From: Eutrophocola sp964629325
Lineage (GTDB): Bacteria > Pseudomonadota > Gammaproteobacteria > Pseudomonadales > Pseudohongiellaceae
Direction of reading: 5' to 3'
Assembly (NCBI GenBank): GCA_964629325.1
Contig: CAZVSC010000009.1
Coordinates: 4,157-68,156, forward strand
DNA length: 64,000 nucleotides
The notes below the pieces were generated by a model. That model worked only from the letters and a program-made list of their open reading frames with translations. It was not told where the DNA came from and did no database searches. Shown here one piece after another: positions 1 through 9,155 of this stretch; the first letter of the stretch is position 1; each line of letters starts with the position of its first letter. The position numbers were made by a program, and so were the translations under genes.

Positions 1-1097
1 CCCATGCGGGCATGGGACTGGAACGGCACGAAGTAGCTCGCCTCGAGCCGCGCATCCGCATTGGCTATTGCACGCAGCGTTGGCGCTGTTTCATAGGGCC
101 GGCCGCCAAAGCCGCCCGTGGCGCTGTTACCGGTCGCAGGGCTGTTCTCGATATGGTCAAAAAGCTGTGCCATCGGCGGGAACGGGTCATCCGCCTGGCT
201 CCACGTCACCACGAGTTCCCGGGATGCACGGATCGCGGCCCATTCGGTGTCGGCCACCACGGCCAGGAAATCGCCCAGGCGTACGACGCGTGCGGACGCA
301 ATGCCCCTGATCGAACTTGCATCGACCGCAACAGGCACCTGGTTGGCCACTGGCGGTCGCACGGCACGGGCATGCACCATGCCAGGCAGTACTACATGGT
401 GGCAGTACTCGGTCGTCGCCATGATCTTGCCCGGTATATCCTTGCGCGGCACGGACGTGCCGACCACGCTGTAATTGGCAGCCTGTTTCGGCTGCGCCTG
501 CCCGAATACGTTCAGGCCGTTGCCAAAGTTGCCGTTCCAGTCCAGTTCCGTATCGAGGCCATCGGCGATCAGCTCAGCGTAGCTGACGCGTGGCGAGGCA
601 CTGGCAGCGGATACGACGCCATTGCTTACACTGAGTGATTCAGCGGGCTGCCCCAGCACAGTGGCGGCCCGATCAAGCAGCACGCGGCGCGCCTCGGCGG
701 CGGCATTGCGCAGGGCATTGGCACCCTGCCTGCAGCCACTGGAGCCGCTTGCCCCGCCCTGGTTGGCCGTACGGTGGGTATCGCCCATCACGACATTGAC
801 CACATTCACATCCAGGTCGAGTTCCTCGGCCACCACCTGGGCTATGGCGGTATCCACGCCCTGCCCCATGTCCATCTTGCCGAAAAAGGCCGTGACGACA
901 CCATTGGTGTCAAAGGACAGCCAGGTATCGAGTTGGGCAGGACCAATCGGGCGGGGTGATGCTGCCAGGGTCTGCGCCTGGCTGCTGTTCATCGTGAGGA
1001 TATTGAGGCCACTGCCGGTCGTGCAGGCGAAGACGATGGCGCCCTGGCCCATGAAGCGGCGGCGTGCGAAATCGACAGGTTGTTCATGCTTACCCAT
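1..1097 (-). CDS. Molybdopterin-binding large subunit of a xanthine dehydrogenase-family hydroxylase (isoquinoline 1-oxidoreductase beta-like), partial
   Basis: The reading frame is open from an ATG at 1097 to the left window edge, so about 365 N-terminal residues are present and the C-terminus is missing. The N-terminus carries a twin-arginine-like stretch (ARRRFMGQGA, residues 11-20), suggesting Tat export. DMGQG (76-80) followed by an AQVVAEEL stretch is typical of IorB-type molybdopterin subunits. The family hydroxylates N-heterocycles or oxidises aldehydes, passing electrons through a 2Fe-2S partner. That partner is the gene immediately upstream, which overlaps this one by 8 bases, so the two are co-translated. 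The substrate cannot be told from the sequence. Confidence 0.88.
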   Translation of the reverse strand, partial: MGKHEQPVDFARRRFMGQGAIVFACTTGSGLNILTMNSSQAQTLAASPRPIGPAQLDTWLSFDTNGVVTAFFGKMDMGQGVDTAIAQVVAEELDLDVNVVNVVMGDTHRTANQGGASGSSGCRQGANALRNAAAEARRVLLDRAATVLGQPAESLSVSNGVVSAASASPRVSYAELIADGLDTELDWNGNFGNGLNVFGQAQPKQAANYSVVGTSVPRKDIPGKIMATTEYCHHVVLPGMVHARAVRPPVANQVPVAVDASSIRGIASARVVRLGDFLAVVADTEWAAIRASRELVVTWSQADDPFPPMAQLFDHIENSPATGNSATGGFGGRPYETAPTLRAIANADARLEASYFVPFQSHARM

Positions 1098-1617
1098 GCT
1101 TCACCTCCCCGTTTGCATAATCGCTGACGCGCGTACCGGCCACTGGTTGACCCAATGCAATGGCGTCGGCTGCCCGGCGTACGGCTCTAATAATGGCCAT
1201 ATGCGTACCACAGCGGCATTTGAGGCCGGTGAGCATCTGGCGGATTTCTGCATCGCTGCGATCGGGATCCTGTTCCAGTGCGGCAACGGCCGTCATCATC
1301 CAGCCGTTGGAGCAGTAGCCGCACTGTGCCGCCTCCTCCTCGATGAAGGCTGCCTGTACGGGATGCGGGTTTTCAGGGGTGCCGATTCCGTCCAGCGTGC
1401 GTATTTCGCCATTGACGGCTGCGGCAATCGGCAGGATGCAGGAACGCACCGCATTGCCATTCAGGATGACTGTGCAGGCGCCGCACTGGGACAGCCCGCA
1501 ACCGAACTTCGGACCTCTCAATCCCAGCTCGTTGCGCAGGGCATACAGCAGCGGCATATCGGCATCGGCTTCCACTGCCTGCCCTGTGCCGTTTACCACA
1601 AGGTTGTACAAAGGCAT
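1090..1617 (-). CDS. 2Fe-2S small subunit of molybdenum hydroxylase (isoquinoline 1-oxidoreductase alpha-like)
   Basis: This 175-residue protein has both iron-sulfur domains of the family. The plant-ferredoxin-type site has Cys40, Cys45, Cys48 and Cys60 (CGLSQCGAC core). The C-terminal helical site has CGYC at 99-102 and CRC at 134-136. It would shuttle electrons from the molybdenum centre of the overlapping large subunit to an acceptor. An in-frame start lies eight codons upstream, but the ATG at 1617 begins the conserved MPLYNLVVNG and has a GGGGG ribosome-binding stretch about ten bases upstream. No signal peptide is seen, which fits co-export with the Tat-marked large subunit. Confidence 0.93.
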   Translation of the reverse strand: MPLYNLVVNGTGQAVEADADMPLLYALRNELGLRGPKFGCGLSQCGACTVILNGNAVRSCILPIAAAVNGEIRTLDGIGTPENPHPVQAAFIEEEAAQCGYCSNGWMMTAVAALEQDPDRSDAEIRQMLTGLKCRCGTHMAIIRAVRRAADAIALGQPVAGTRVSDYANGEVKHG

Positions 1618-1717
1618 GATTTGAATCCCCCAATGGAACAAATGTATCTATGTCCGGAATCTAGCTTTTCCCGAAGCATTAGTCCATGGCTGCACGGCGG
1701 CTGTGCCGGTGAAGGAG

Positions 1718-2206
1718 TTACTTGCGGGTGATGGCGCTGGTGGTGGCGTTATTGGCCAGGTTCTGGCCTTCGCGCATGGCGGCCGTGAGGCCGATGATGT
1801 ACTGGTTGGTGGTGCCGAAATAGGTATCGGAGGCAACATCGAGGTTGCTGGATGCGACGTTCAGCACGCGCAGGTAGAGCCGGCCGGGCGGGTTGTCGTC
1901 GCCATAGCGGGGCGCATTGCTGAACATGCCCTCCCTTGTCATTTCAACGAGCACCTTCATGACACGCGTCAGGTTGTTCTGCATTTCCGCCTGGGTGAGC
2001 CTGTTTTCCTCGCCTTCTCCATTCACGCCCAGCGCCAGTTCCAGCGCCGCCTGTCCGACCTGGTCTGCCGTGGCGGTTTCCGCAGAGATGCCTGCCGGCA
2101 GGCGCCCGAGAATTGCACGGCGAATTTCACTGTCACTGAGTTGCGCGGAAGCGCCCACGGCTACCATTGTACTCAACAGGAAAAAACAGATGCGCAGCAT
2201 GGTCAT
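1718..2206 (-). CDS. Secreted protein of unknown function, 162 aa
   Basis: The protein starts with a clear Sec signal peptide (hydrophobic residues 4-20, cleavage expected after ASA at about 21). The mature part is mostly helical-looking, charged and free of cysteine. I do not recognise a family. It begins 7 bases after the stop of the ankyrin gene, so it is probably the last gene of the DUF1592-DUF1552-ankyrin operon. About 100 bases separate it from the molybdenum hydroxylase genes. A second ATG two codons in is an equally possible start. Confidence 0.6.
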   Translation of the reverse strand: MTMLRICFFLLSTMVAVGASAQLSDSEIRRAILGRLPAGISAETATADQVGQAALELALGVNGEGEENRLTQAEMQNNLTRVMKVLVEMTREGMFSNAPRYGDDNPPGRLYLRVLNVASSNLDVASDTYFGTTNQYIIGLTAAMREGQNLANNATTSAITRK

Positions 2207-2213
2207 GGAATGA

Positions 2214-3686
2214 TCAGTTATCCAGGAGTGCGTCGATAAAGGCGACGGTTTCGCTGTAACCCATCAATTCAGCAAGATCGCGCGGCGTCATGCCCCCGAC
2301 ATCCCTGGCATGAAAATCCACGCCCTGTTCCCAGGCATATTGCAGGGCAGCGTTCCAGCCGGCCTTGGCCGCACCGTGGGCGACATTCTGGCCGTTGGAG
2401 GCGACGTCATGGATACTGGCGCCGGCTTCGACCAGCAGTTTCATGATGGCTGCCGCCTGCTCCGCTGTCTTGTATTCCCCCGAAATCGGATACTCCATGA
2501 AGATACCGTAGACACGCCACACACCCGCCGCCGTCAGGATCGGGGTGACATCGTAAATCTTGTTGGCGGCGTTCACATTGGCGTCATAGGCCAGCAGCAA
2601 TTCCACGGCTTCCACGTCGCCCGCTTTGGCGGCCTTGTGCAGTGCCGTCGCACCACCGTTGAGGACGCGACCGTCCGGACTGGCATCGGTATAGCCGCGA
2701 TCACCACCGGCGCGGAACGGCGGCTCCTTCTTCAGGCGCATGTCCGGGTTGATGCCCATGTCGAGCAGGGTCCTGGCGATATCCAGGGCGGTAAGCTGGT
2801 CCGTTGACGGCAGATCGCCGCGCCGGCTGCTGGGTATCAGGTGCAGATCGATGGTGTGATACAGGGCATTGCGTCCCCACCAGTCCCAGCGCTGGATATC
2901 GGCACCGCGCTCAATAAGCAGGTTCGCGGCATCCCAGTGCAGGTTCAGGGTCGCCATCAGCAACGGTGACTGCCCCCACAGATCGGTCAGGTCGATGTCG
3001 GCACCGCCGTCGAGCAGGGCCTCGATGCAACCCTGGCACCCTTCCCTGGCGGCATACAGCAGCGGTGTATAACCACCCGGATCGATCGGCTTCACACGCG
3101 GCTCCGACGTGATGTAGCGCGGCCAGCTGTTGTCCTTGCCGCGCGCATCCACCTGCGCACCGTGTTCGACAAGCAAACGGACCATGTCGGGCTGGCTCTG
3201 GGAGGATGCCCACATCAGTGCCGTCTGCTCGCCCCAATGTTCACGGGCATTCACATCGGCGCCGCGCTCGAGCAGCAATGTCGCCGTATCGGTATTGCCC
3301 GTGCGGGCCACCGCCATGAGCAGGGTCTGGCCATCGGGGTTGGGAGATTCCGGATCGCCACCGGCTTCAAGCAGGGACCGCATGATGGTGAAGTCGCCAT
3401 GGACAGCGGCCACTGTCATGGGCGTGGCGTTGTAATCGTTTTGCGCGTTGGGGTCGGCGCCTGCTTCCAGCAGGCGTCCGACCAGAAGGGCATCCTGGTG
3501 ATGCACTGCCCAGTGCAGGGCCGTGGTGCCGTCTACCGAGCGTTCGTTGACATCGGCGCCCTGGTCCAGAAGAGCCAGTGCGGCAGGCTGGTTGCCCTGC
3601 TCAGCCAGTACCGGCAGTGAATCCGCACCGAGTACCGGCAAGGCGGTCAGCAGCAGTGCTGCCAGTGTGGCGCGCAGGACGTTCAC
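2214..3686 (-). CDS. Secreted ankyrin-repeat protein (cassette A)
   Basis: This 490-residue protein has a signal peptide (VNVLRATLAALLLTALPVLG) followed by many ankyrin repeats, recognisable by GTTALHWAV, GADPNA, GADVNA and TALMWA units through almost the whole length. Ankyrin repeats are protein-binding scaffolds; here the signal sequence places them in the periplasm or at the surface. The GTG at 3686 is chosen as start because it lies one base after the TGA of the DUF1552 gene, with a GGAAG stretch upstream and the signal peptide directly behind it. The open frame extends further upstream, but only inside the DUF1552 gene. Two further secreted ankyrin proteins in this window sit in the same relative place. 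Confidence 0.88.
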   Translation of the reverse strand: MNVLRATLAALLLTALPVLGADSLPVLAEQGNQPAALALLDQGADVNERSVDGTTALHWAVHHQDALLVGRLLEAGADPNAQNDYNATPMTVAAVHGDFTIMRSLLEAGGDPESPNPDGQTLLMAVARTGNTDTATLLLERGADVNAREHWGEQTALMWASSQSQPDMVRLLVEHGAQVDARGKDNSWPRYITSEPRVKPIDPGGYTPLLYAAREGCQGCIEALLDGGADIDLTDLWGQSPLLMATLNLHWDAANLLIERGADIQRWDWWGRNALYHTIDLHLIPSSRRGDLPSTDQLTALDIARTLLDMGINPDMRLKKEPPFRAGGDRGYTDASPDGRVLNGGATALHKAAKAGDVEAVELLLAYDANVNAANKIYDVTPILTAAGVWRVYGIFMEYPISGEYKTAEQAAAIMKLLVEAGASIHDVASNGQNVAHGAAKAGWNAALQYAWEQGVDFHARDVGGMTPRDLAELMGYSETVAFIDALLDN

Positions 3687-3687
3687 G

Positions 3688-5019
3688 TCAGACTTCCGCG
3701 AACAGGCCCGTGCTGTCACCGAGGGATTCCACACCGGGGATACCGGCCCTGTCCAGAATGGTCAGGATCAGGTTGGCATGCGGCGTGTCCGCGGCATAGG
3801 CAAGATGCTGGCCGCCCTTGATGCGGCCATTACCCTTCCCGAAGATCGCCGACGGCAGCGGGTTGGCATTGTGCGCATTGGAGTCACTCATATTGCTGCC
3901 GAACAGGATAATGGAGTGATCGAGCAGCGAGCCGTCGCCGTCAGGTGTACTGCTTAAACGGTCCAGGAAGCGTGCGAATATCCTGGCGTGATAAGCCTGC
4001 ACGATCGCGCACTTGTCCATGTTCGACTGGATATAACGGTGATGTGACAGCGGGTGGTAGGCATCGGAGATACCGATCTGGTTATAGGTCAGCATGCTGA
4101 TTTCCGCGGAGAGCATCATGCTGGTGATACGGGTCAGTTCCGCTTCATAGGCAAGCGCCGTCAGGTCGAGCATCAGGTTGATGTGCTCTTCCCAGTTGCC
4201 GGGCACGCCCAGTGGCGCATCCGGAATCTCGACACCGGTGAAATCCTGCTGGCCCAGTTTCTGTACCTGACGTTCGACATCCCGCACCGAGTCCAGGTAT
4301 TCCTCCATGCGCTGCTGGTCGGCATTGCCCAGCCGGCCGGTCAGCGAGGAGGCGCTTTCGGAGACCAGGTCCAGCAGACTGAACTTCTGGTTCATGATGG
4401 ATTCGCGCTCGGCGGCGGTGTCACCCTGGCCGAACATGCGGAAGAACAGTTTGCGCGGATTGTGCTCCAGCGGCAGCGGCTGGGTGCGCGTGCGGAACGA
4501 AATGGTGGAACCGTAGCCGCAACCGAGGGTGGGGTCACAGGCGCCCGCACTGGAGGCTTTCACCTCGGTGCACAGTTCCAGAGAAGGAAAAGGTGTGTCC
4601 CGGCCAAGATGCTGGGCGGCAATCTGGTCGGCGGATATGCCGTAGTTCGGATCGTTTTCATCGACGGTGAACGGCGAGGCGCAGCTCAGCCATGTTCCCG
4701 GTGACGTGGCATGCACGCCGGCACCTTCAGCCGCCCGGTTGCGCAGGCCGCTGACGATGGTCATCTGGTCGCGGTATTTCTCCAGCGGTTTCAAAATGGG
4801 TGTCATCGCGAAATCGGTACCCGCGGTTTTCGGCGTCCACTTGTCCATGATGGCGCCATGGGGAAAGTAGAAGAATCCCAGCTTGGGACTCGGCGCGGCA
4901 GCGGTTTGCGCCAGCGCGGTACCCGCCGGAATCATCGCATCCAGCAGCGGCAGGCCGATGGCGGTCCCCATCCCCCTGAGCATGGTCCTGCGTGACAGGT
5001 GTTTCTTCGATATGAACAT
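3688..5019 (-). CDS. DUF1552 family Tat-exported protein (cassette A)
   Basis: This 443-residue protein starts with MFISKKHLSRRTMLRG and then a hydrophobic segment ending near ALAQ, a twin-arginine signal. The rest has the DUF1552 layout: SPKLGFFYFPHGA near residue 45, the AGVHATSPGTWLS region, FGSNMSDSNAHN, and KGGQHLAYAADTPHANL towards the end. DUF1552 has no established reaction; it resembles DUF1501-type alkaline-phosphatase-like proteins and is regularly found beside DUF1592 cytochromes. Here the DUF1592 gene lies directly upstream and the ankyrin gene one base downstream, indicating one transcript. Confidence 0.92.
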   Translation of the reverse strand: MFISKKHLSRRTMLRGMGTAIGLPLLDAMIPAGTALAQTAAAPSPKLGFFYFPHGAIMDKWTPKTAGTDFAMTPILKPLEKYRDQMTIVSGLRNRAAEGAGVHATSPGTWLSCASPFTVDENDPNYGISADQIAAQHLGRDTPFPSLELCTEVKASSAGACDPTLGCGYGSTISFRTRTQPLPLEHNPRKLFFRMFGQGDTAAERESIMNQKFSLLDLVSESASSLTGRLGNADQQRMEEYLDSVRDVERQVQKLGQQDFTGVEIPDAPLGVPGNWEEHINLMLDLTALAYEAELTRITSMMLSAEISMLTYNQIGISDAYHPLSHHRYIQSNMDKCAIVQAYHARIFARFLDRLSSTPDGDGSLLDHSIILFGSNMSDSNAHNANPLPSAIFGKGNGRIKGGQHLAYAADTPHANLILTILDRAGIPGVESLGDSTGLFAEV

Positions 5020-5119
5020 GTGTCTTCCCCCGGACCCGCCCTCGGGCCCCCTTTTACCTGGCTAGCGTTGTGGTACCACTGCCATGCCAATAAAACTGGT
5101 CAATAACTATACAGCAAGT

Positions 5120-7615
5120 CTACTCCCCGGCCACTGAATTTGCTGCAAGTAATTCGCCTTCCGCCTCGTATTTCAGCCGGAACTGCTCGCTGTTGACGAT
5201 ACCCATAACCAGCGAGGAAAACCGGTAATTTTCTGCCGCGGCCTCACGCACGATCTGCCGGATCGCGGGCATATCCGGGTACTCGATACGGCGCCCCAGG
5301 GCAAAGAGCATGAGTTTTTCCGTGAAGGTCTGCACGAACTGGTCGGGGCGCGCCATGATCGCCTTGCGCAGCTCGACCGGACCCGCGACGGGCGTACCGT
5401 CCGCGAGAACACCCGAGGCATCGATGGGCGACCTGGCCATGCGGTCGATATCACGCCACCGGCCGACGGCATCGAAGTTTTCCAATGCAAAGCCGAGCGG
5501 ATCGATGACCCCGTGGCAACCGTTGCAGGACGGCTTGGAGCGGTGCGATTCCAGCCGCTCCCTGACGGTAGTGAATTTCTCGCCGGCCTCGATCTCGACG
5601 AATCCTTCAACATCGGGCGGCGGCGCTGCGGGTGGTGTACCCATGATGTTTTCCAGCAGCCAGGCGCCGCGCAGTACCGGTGAAGTCCGGTTGGGGTAGG
5701 AAGACACCATCAGGACGCCGCCTTTGCCGAGCAGGCCAAAGCGCCGCTCATCGGCCAGCGTCACGCGCCGGAAATCCGCGCCGCGAATATCGTTGATGCC
5801 GTAATGCAGGGCGAGGTTTTCATTCAGGTAGGTGTGATCGGCTGTCAGCAGGTCCAGCACGCTGCGGTCAGCACCGAAGATGCTTTGCAGGAACAGCAGG
5901 GCTTCCTGCGTGAGGTCGGTGCGGATATTCCGGTCCACGTCACGGAACAGTTGGGTATCGGGCGTGATGTTGTCCAGTTCGGCCAGCCCCAGCCACTGGA
6001 ACCCGAAGTTATTGGCCAGGTTTACGGCGCGCGGGTCAGCCAGCATGCGCCTGACCTGTGATTCGAGTACCGCCGGGTCCTTCAGGCCGTCATCGACGGC
6101 AATCTCCAGGAGGGTCTCGTCAGGGATGGAACTCCACAGGAAGAAGGACAGGCGCGAGGCAAGTTCGAGACTGGTCAGTTCGTAGGTCACCCCCGGCGGC
6201 AGTGCTTCGGGGACGGGCTCGAGGCGGTAGAGGAATTTCGGGTGGGCGAGAATGCCGGACAGGGCAAAGGCGATACCCCTTTCAAACCCGTCCTCCGAGT
6301 AGCCGGATTCATAGAGCCGCATCAGCAGGTCAGTGTCCTCGTCCGCCAGCAGGCCGCGGAAGGCTTCGTTGGCGAGATCCGTCACGATGCTCCTGGCACA
6401 GGTGGCCTCGTCGGCGTCATTATCCGGGTGGCAGGAAAATATTTTTTGCCGGCTTGGCGTATCGCTCAGCCCGGTGGCATTGACCGGACCGTAGATCTCG
6501 AACTGCCGCACCATGGCGATCTCGTCCTGTCCCTTGCGGGGGGTCTGCTGCTGCAGGGGGGCATCGGATTCGGCAAATGAACGATGCAGGAAGAACACGG
6601 CAACCTTGTGCGGGCCCGCTGTGGTGGTCACGGGAATATCGCGAAGCCTGGCGTTCATTTCATCGATGGCGGGGGCACGAATCTTGTCGAGACGCTCGGC
6701 ATCTTCGAGGCCGCCCATTTCGGTTTCAAAAAATTTGCGGCCGTCGATAGTGGCCACCAGGGTGTGCCTGTGCTCCATGCCCACAGTCGCCAGGCTGGCA
6801 GCGATACTGCCGATGTTCAGCAGGTAGTCCCCGTCACTGGGAAAATAATGTTCGACCACGGCACCGCCGCGCGTTCCCAGCGGCAGGCCTTCGACGTGGA
6901 ACGACTGTCCCACCGTGGAGAAACTGTAAGGTGTACCGGAAGGACGGGCATTGGCCGAGCCCACGGCCTGTTCACTCACGGTCCTGGCAGCGCTCAGGTA
7001 CTGGTCGATGAAGGTCGGCGTCACCTGCAGTGCGGTGGCGACGTTGTCGAATCCGTCCTCGGCGCCATCGACCGGCAGCAGGGAGTCCACGTCCACTTCC
7101 AGGCGCAGGAAATCCCTGACCGCGTTCGCGTATTCGGTACGGTTCAGTCGGTGCAGCAGTTTTTCACCGGGATTTTTGTAGTCCCTTGGCTGGTCCAGGT
7201 TGCCTTCCAGCCAGGCGACGAATTCATCGACCTTCGCGTTGTCGGGTTTGTCCTGTCCCGGCGGCGGCATCATCCTGCCGCGCAGCTTGCGCACGACCTT
7301 TTCCCAGGTTTCGGCATCGGCAAGGATGCCATCGTGCGCCATCAGGTCGAAGGCGAGCCCGCCGCTGTAGTCGTCCAGGTTGTGGCAGTCCATGCAGTAT
7401 TCATCGAGCATGGCCCACTGCGCGTCGGCACGGGCATCGAGCGTTTCCTGTGTCGGCACTTCATTGACGGGCAACGCGGCCGACGCATCAACGGCCGCTT
7501 CCTGCACGGCCGGGCCGCCACTGTCGCCACAACCGGTCAGGCACAACACGATCGCCAGGAACAGGCATGACCTGCAGGCGGTATCGGTTAGGGCTGTGGG
7601 TTTTAAATTGATCAT
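5120..7615 (-). CDS. DUF1592/DUF1588/DUF1587 c-type cytochrome lipoprotein (cassette A)
   Basis: This 831-residue protein has a lipoprotein signal (lipobox LTGC at 26-29), so it should be anchored to a membrane facing the periplasm or surface. A first c-heme motif, CMDCH, is at 74-78 in the DUF1587-like region, and a second, CNGCH, near residue 700 in the DUF1588/DUF1585-like tail. Between them are segments typical of DUF1592/DUF1595 (LNRTEYANAVRDFL, ELASRLSFFLWSSIPD). The family is known from planctomycete-type cytochromes, but its reaction is unknown. The ATG at 7615 is preferred; the longer open frame would begin with TTG at 7633. It follows the MBL-fold gene by 23 bases and precedes DUF1552. 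Confidence 0.92.
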   Translation of the reverse strand: MINLKPTALTDTACRSCLFLAIVLCLTGCGDSGGPAVQEAAVDASAALPVNEVPTQETLDARADAQWAMLDEYCMDCHNLDDYSGGLAFDLMAHDGILADAETWEKVVRKLRGRMMPPPGQDKPDNAKVDEFVAWLEGNLDQPRDYKNPGEKLLHRLNRTEYANAVRDFLRLEVDVDSLLPVDGAEDGFDNVATALQVTPTFIDQYLSAARTVSEQAVGSANARPSGTPYSFSTVGQSFHVEGLPLGTRGGAVVEHYFPSDGDYLLNIGSIAASLATVGMEHRHTLVATIDGRKFFETEMGGLEDAERLDKIRAPAIDEMNARLRDIPVTTTAGPHKVAVFFLHRSFAESDAPLQQQTPRKGQDEIAMVRQFEIYGPVNATGLSDTPSRQKIFSCHPDNDADEATCARSIVTDLANEAFRGLLADEDTDLLMRLYESGYSEDGFERGIAFALSGILAHPKFLYRLEPVPEALPPGVTYELTSLELASRLSFFLWSSIPDETLLEIAVDDGLKDPAVLESQVRRMLADPRAVNLANNFGFQWLGLAELDNITPDTQLFRDVDRNIRTDLTQEALLFLQSIFGADRSVLDLLTADHTYLNENLALHYGINDIRGADFRRVTLADERRFGLLGKGGVLMVSSYPNRTSPVLRGAWLLENIMGTPPAAPPPDVEGFVEIEAGEKFTTVRERLESHRSKPSCNGCHGVIDPLGFALENFDAVGRWRDIDRMARSPIDASGVLADGTPVAGPVELRKAIMARPDQFVQTFTEKLMLFALGRRIEYPDMPAIRQIVREAAAENYRFSSLVMGIVNSEQFRLKYEAEGELLAANSVAGE

Positions 7616-7638
7616 CGGGTCGGCACCGGGCAAATGGC

Positions 7639-8583
7639 TTACGGGATGTTGAGCACCCGGTAATTCTGCGGATCGCGTACACGACCCTGGAAGCTTTCGA
7701 AAGCCAGCGTCATGAACTGGGTGGGATCTCCCATCTGGGCATCGAACTCGGCGGTGTGATGCTCCGCCAGGATATCCGCGAGACTGTAGCTGTCGATCAG
7801 GGATCCATGAAAGCGGTCAAAAACGGTCAGGTACATCTGGTTCTGCGCCTGCAGTTCTTCCAGGGTCATGACGTCGCCGTATGCGGGTATGATGGTGGTA
7901 TTTGCATCGGGCACCGTCAGCAGGGAAACGAAACCGTCGAGCAGGCCGCCGATGTAACCGCCGGTCCACCAGTCGATCTCCGGCCAGCGTCCGTTGGACA
8001 CCATGCCGCCGGTCACCAGGACATTCCCGTCCTCGAAGTAAACCCAGATGTCGCCATCGGTATGGGCATTCCAGGCGTGGCCAAAATAAATATGCTGATC
8101 ACCGATCTGCATATCGGTGTCATCATAAAAGGTCGTGGTCGGCAATCCGGCAGCGGGCAGCGGCGCAAAGGTTTCACCGGACCAACGCTGCCAGATTTTC
8201 GTGCTCAGCCACTGCTGGGTATTTTCGTGGGCGATGATCTCCACGCCTTCCCTGCCGAGCGGGACGTTGGCACCGGTCTGGTCCGGATGCCAGTGTGTGT
8301 TGATCAATGCCCTGATCGGGGTGCTGGGGAAATTGGCATCGAGAACCTGGCGCAGGCCGTCGTACCAGTCGGCATGACCGCCATCCACCAGAATGAGTCC
8401 TTCGCTGCTTTTCACTGCCAGCACGTTGGAGTCCGGGCCCTTGATGAACAGCATGTTGTCTGACAGACGACGGGTTTCCAGGGATTGTGCGGATACGGAA
8501 AGCGATGCAACCAGCAGGCAACAGGCGAGTACAGCCAGCGTCCTGGTCCGGGAAAGGTACTGCCTGGCGTTGCCCAAATTCAT
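7639..8583 (-). CDS. Exported metallo-beta-lactamase-fold protein with altered second metal site
   Basis: This 314-residue protein has a signal peptide (cleavage expected near SVSAQ, residues 29-33) and the full MBL fold. The usual HxHxDH motif reads HWHPDQ: His97, His99 and Asp101 are kept, but the last His is Gln102. His174 (AHTDGD) is kept. The metal-bridging Asp of the usual TGD motif is Gly193 (TGGM), and the C-terminal GHG His is Tyr235 (AYGD). First-site ligands are therefore intact and most second-site ligands are lost. Relatives are hydrolases of the quinoprotein-relay type. It is the first gene of cassette A and faces the divergent DUF6152 gene at 8720. Confidence 0.85.
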   Translation of the reverse strand: MNLGNARQYLSRTRTLAVLACCLLVASLSVSAQSLETRRLSDNMLFIKGPDSNVLAVKSSEGLILVDGGHADWYDGLRQVLDANFPSTPIRALINTHWHPDQTGANVPLGREGVEIIAHENTQQWLSTKIWQRWSGETFAPLPAAGLPTTTFYDDTDMQIGDQHIYFGHAWNAHTDGDIWVYFEDGNVLVTGGMVSNGRWPEIDWWTGGYIGGLLDGFVSLLTVPDANTTIIPAYGDVMTLEELQAQNQMYLTVFDRFHGSLIDSYSLADILAEHHTAEFDAQMGDPTQFMTLAFESFQGRVRDPQNYRVLNIP

Positions 8584-8719
8584 TGTTTTTTCGTATTGTG
8601 CGCCTAGACTTGTTCAGCCGGGCTGGTATTTAATAATGACAGTCTTTTTTCGGGATTTTTAAGCGATTTGAGTATATCGGTGCCGCTTGTATTTTTATAG
8701 AAATAATAAAGGAAAGATT

Positions 8720-9115
8720 ATGCAACTCAAATGTAAACAATTATTTTCACTGGGAATTCTTACTGTTCTTGCTGCCACCACGCCGGTCTTTGCACATCAC
8801 TCCCTGGTCGGGGAATTCGACACTTCGGTCAGCTTCGAAATTCGTGGAGCCATCACCGAAGTGGAGTGGACCAACCCGCACATCTGGCTGTACCTGGATG
8901 TCGCCTCTGAAGACGGCAAGGTGGAAAAATGGCAGTGTGAAATGGGCTCACCCAACCAGCTGATCCGCCAGGGCTGGGCAAAGGAAGACCTGCCGCTGGG
9001 CACGGTCATTCGCGCCAACGCCAACCCTGCACGTGACGGCTCCAACACCTGCAGCACAAGAAGGATCACACTGGACGACGGCACGCCGGTTTTCTCACGC
9101 GTCGGCAACCAGTAA
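8720..9115 (+). CDS. DUF6152 family exported protein, copy 1
   Basis: This 131-residue protein has a signal peptide ending PVFA, so the predicted mature protein begins His26-His27-Ser. The family core follows: ITEVEWTNPH (around residues 40-50), then CEMGSPNQLIRQGW, then a second Cys in SNTCST, giving a possible disulfide. The function of DUF6152 is not established. The ATG at 8720 is chosen because AAAGGAAAG lies just upstream and the signal peptide starts there; an alternative start at 8687 adds eleven unlikely residues. It is followed 40 bases later by a secreted GDTLVV-type protein, a pairing seen at three other places in this window. Confidence 0.9.
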   Translation: MQLKCKQLFSLGILTVLAATTPVFAHHSLVGEFDTSVSFEIRGAITEVEWTNPHIWLYLDVASEDGKVEKWQCEMGSPNQLIRQGWAKEDLPLGTVIRANANPARDGSNTCSTRRITLDDGTPVFSRVGNQ

Positions 9116-9155
9116 CTCTTGTAACTGCTGCATTATCCAAGGGGGTATCAGGAAC

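Noticed and set aside
12..638. Long plus-strand open frames at the left end
   Set aside because: They are shadows of the minus-strand molybdopterin subunit, which reads cleanly through the same bases.
5120..7615. Recent transfer of the DUF1592 genes from Planctomycetes
   Set aside because: The family was first noted there, but base composition matches the neighbours and nothing in the window shows transfer.
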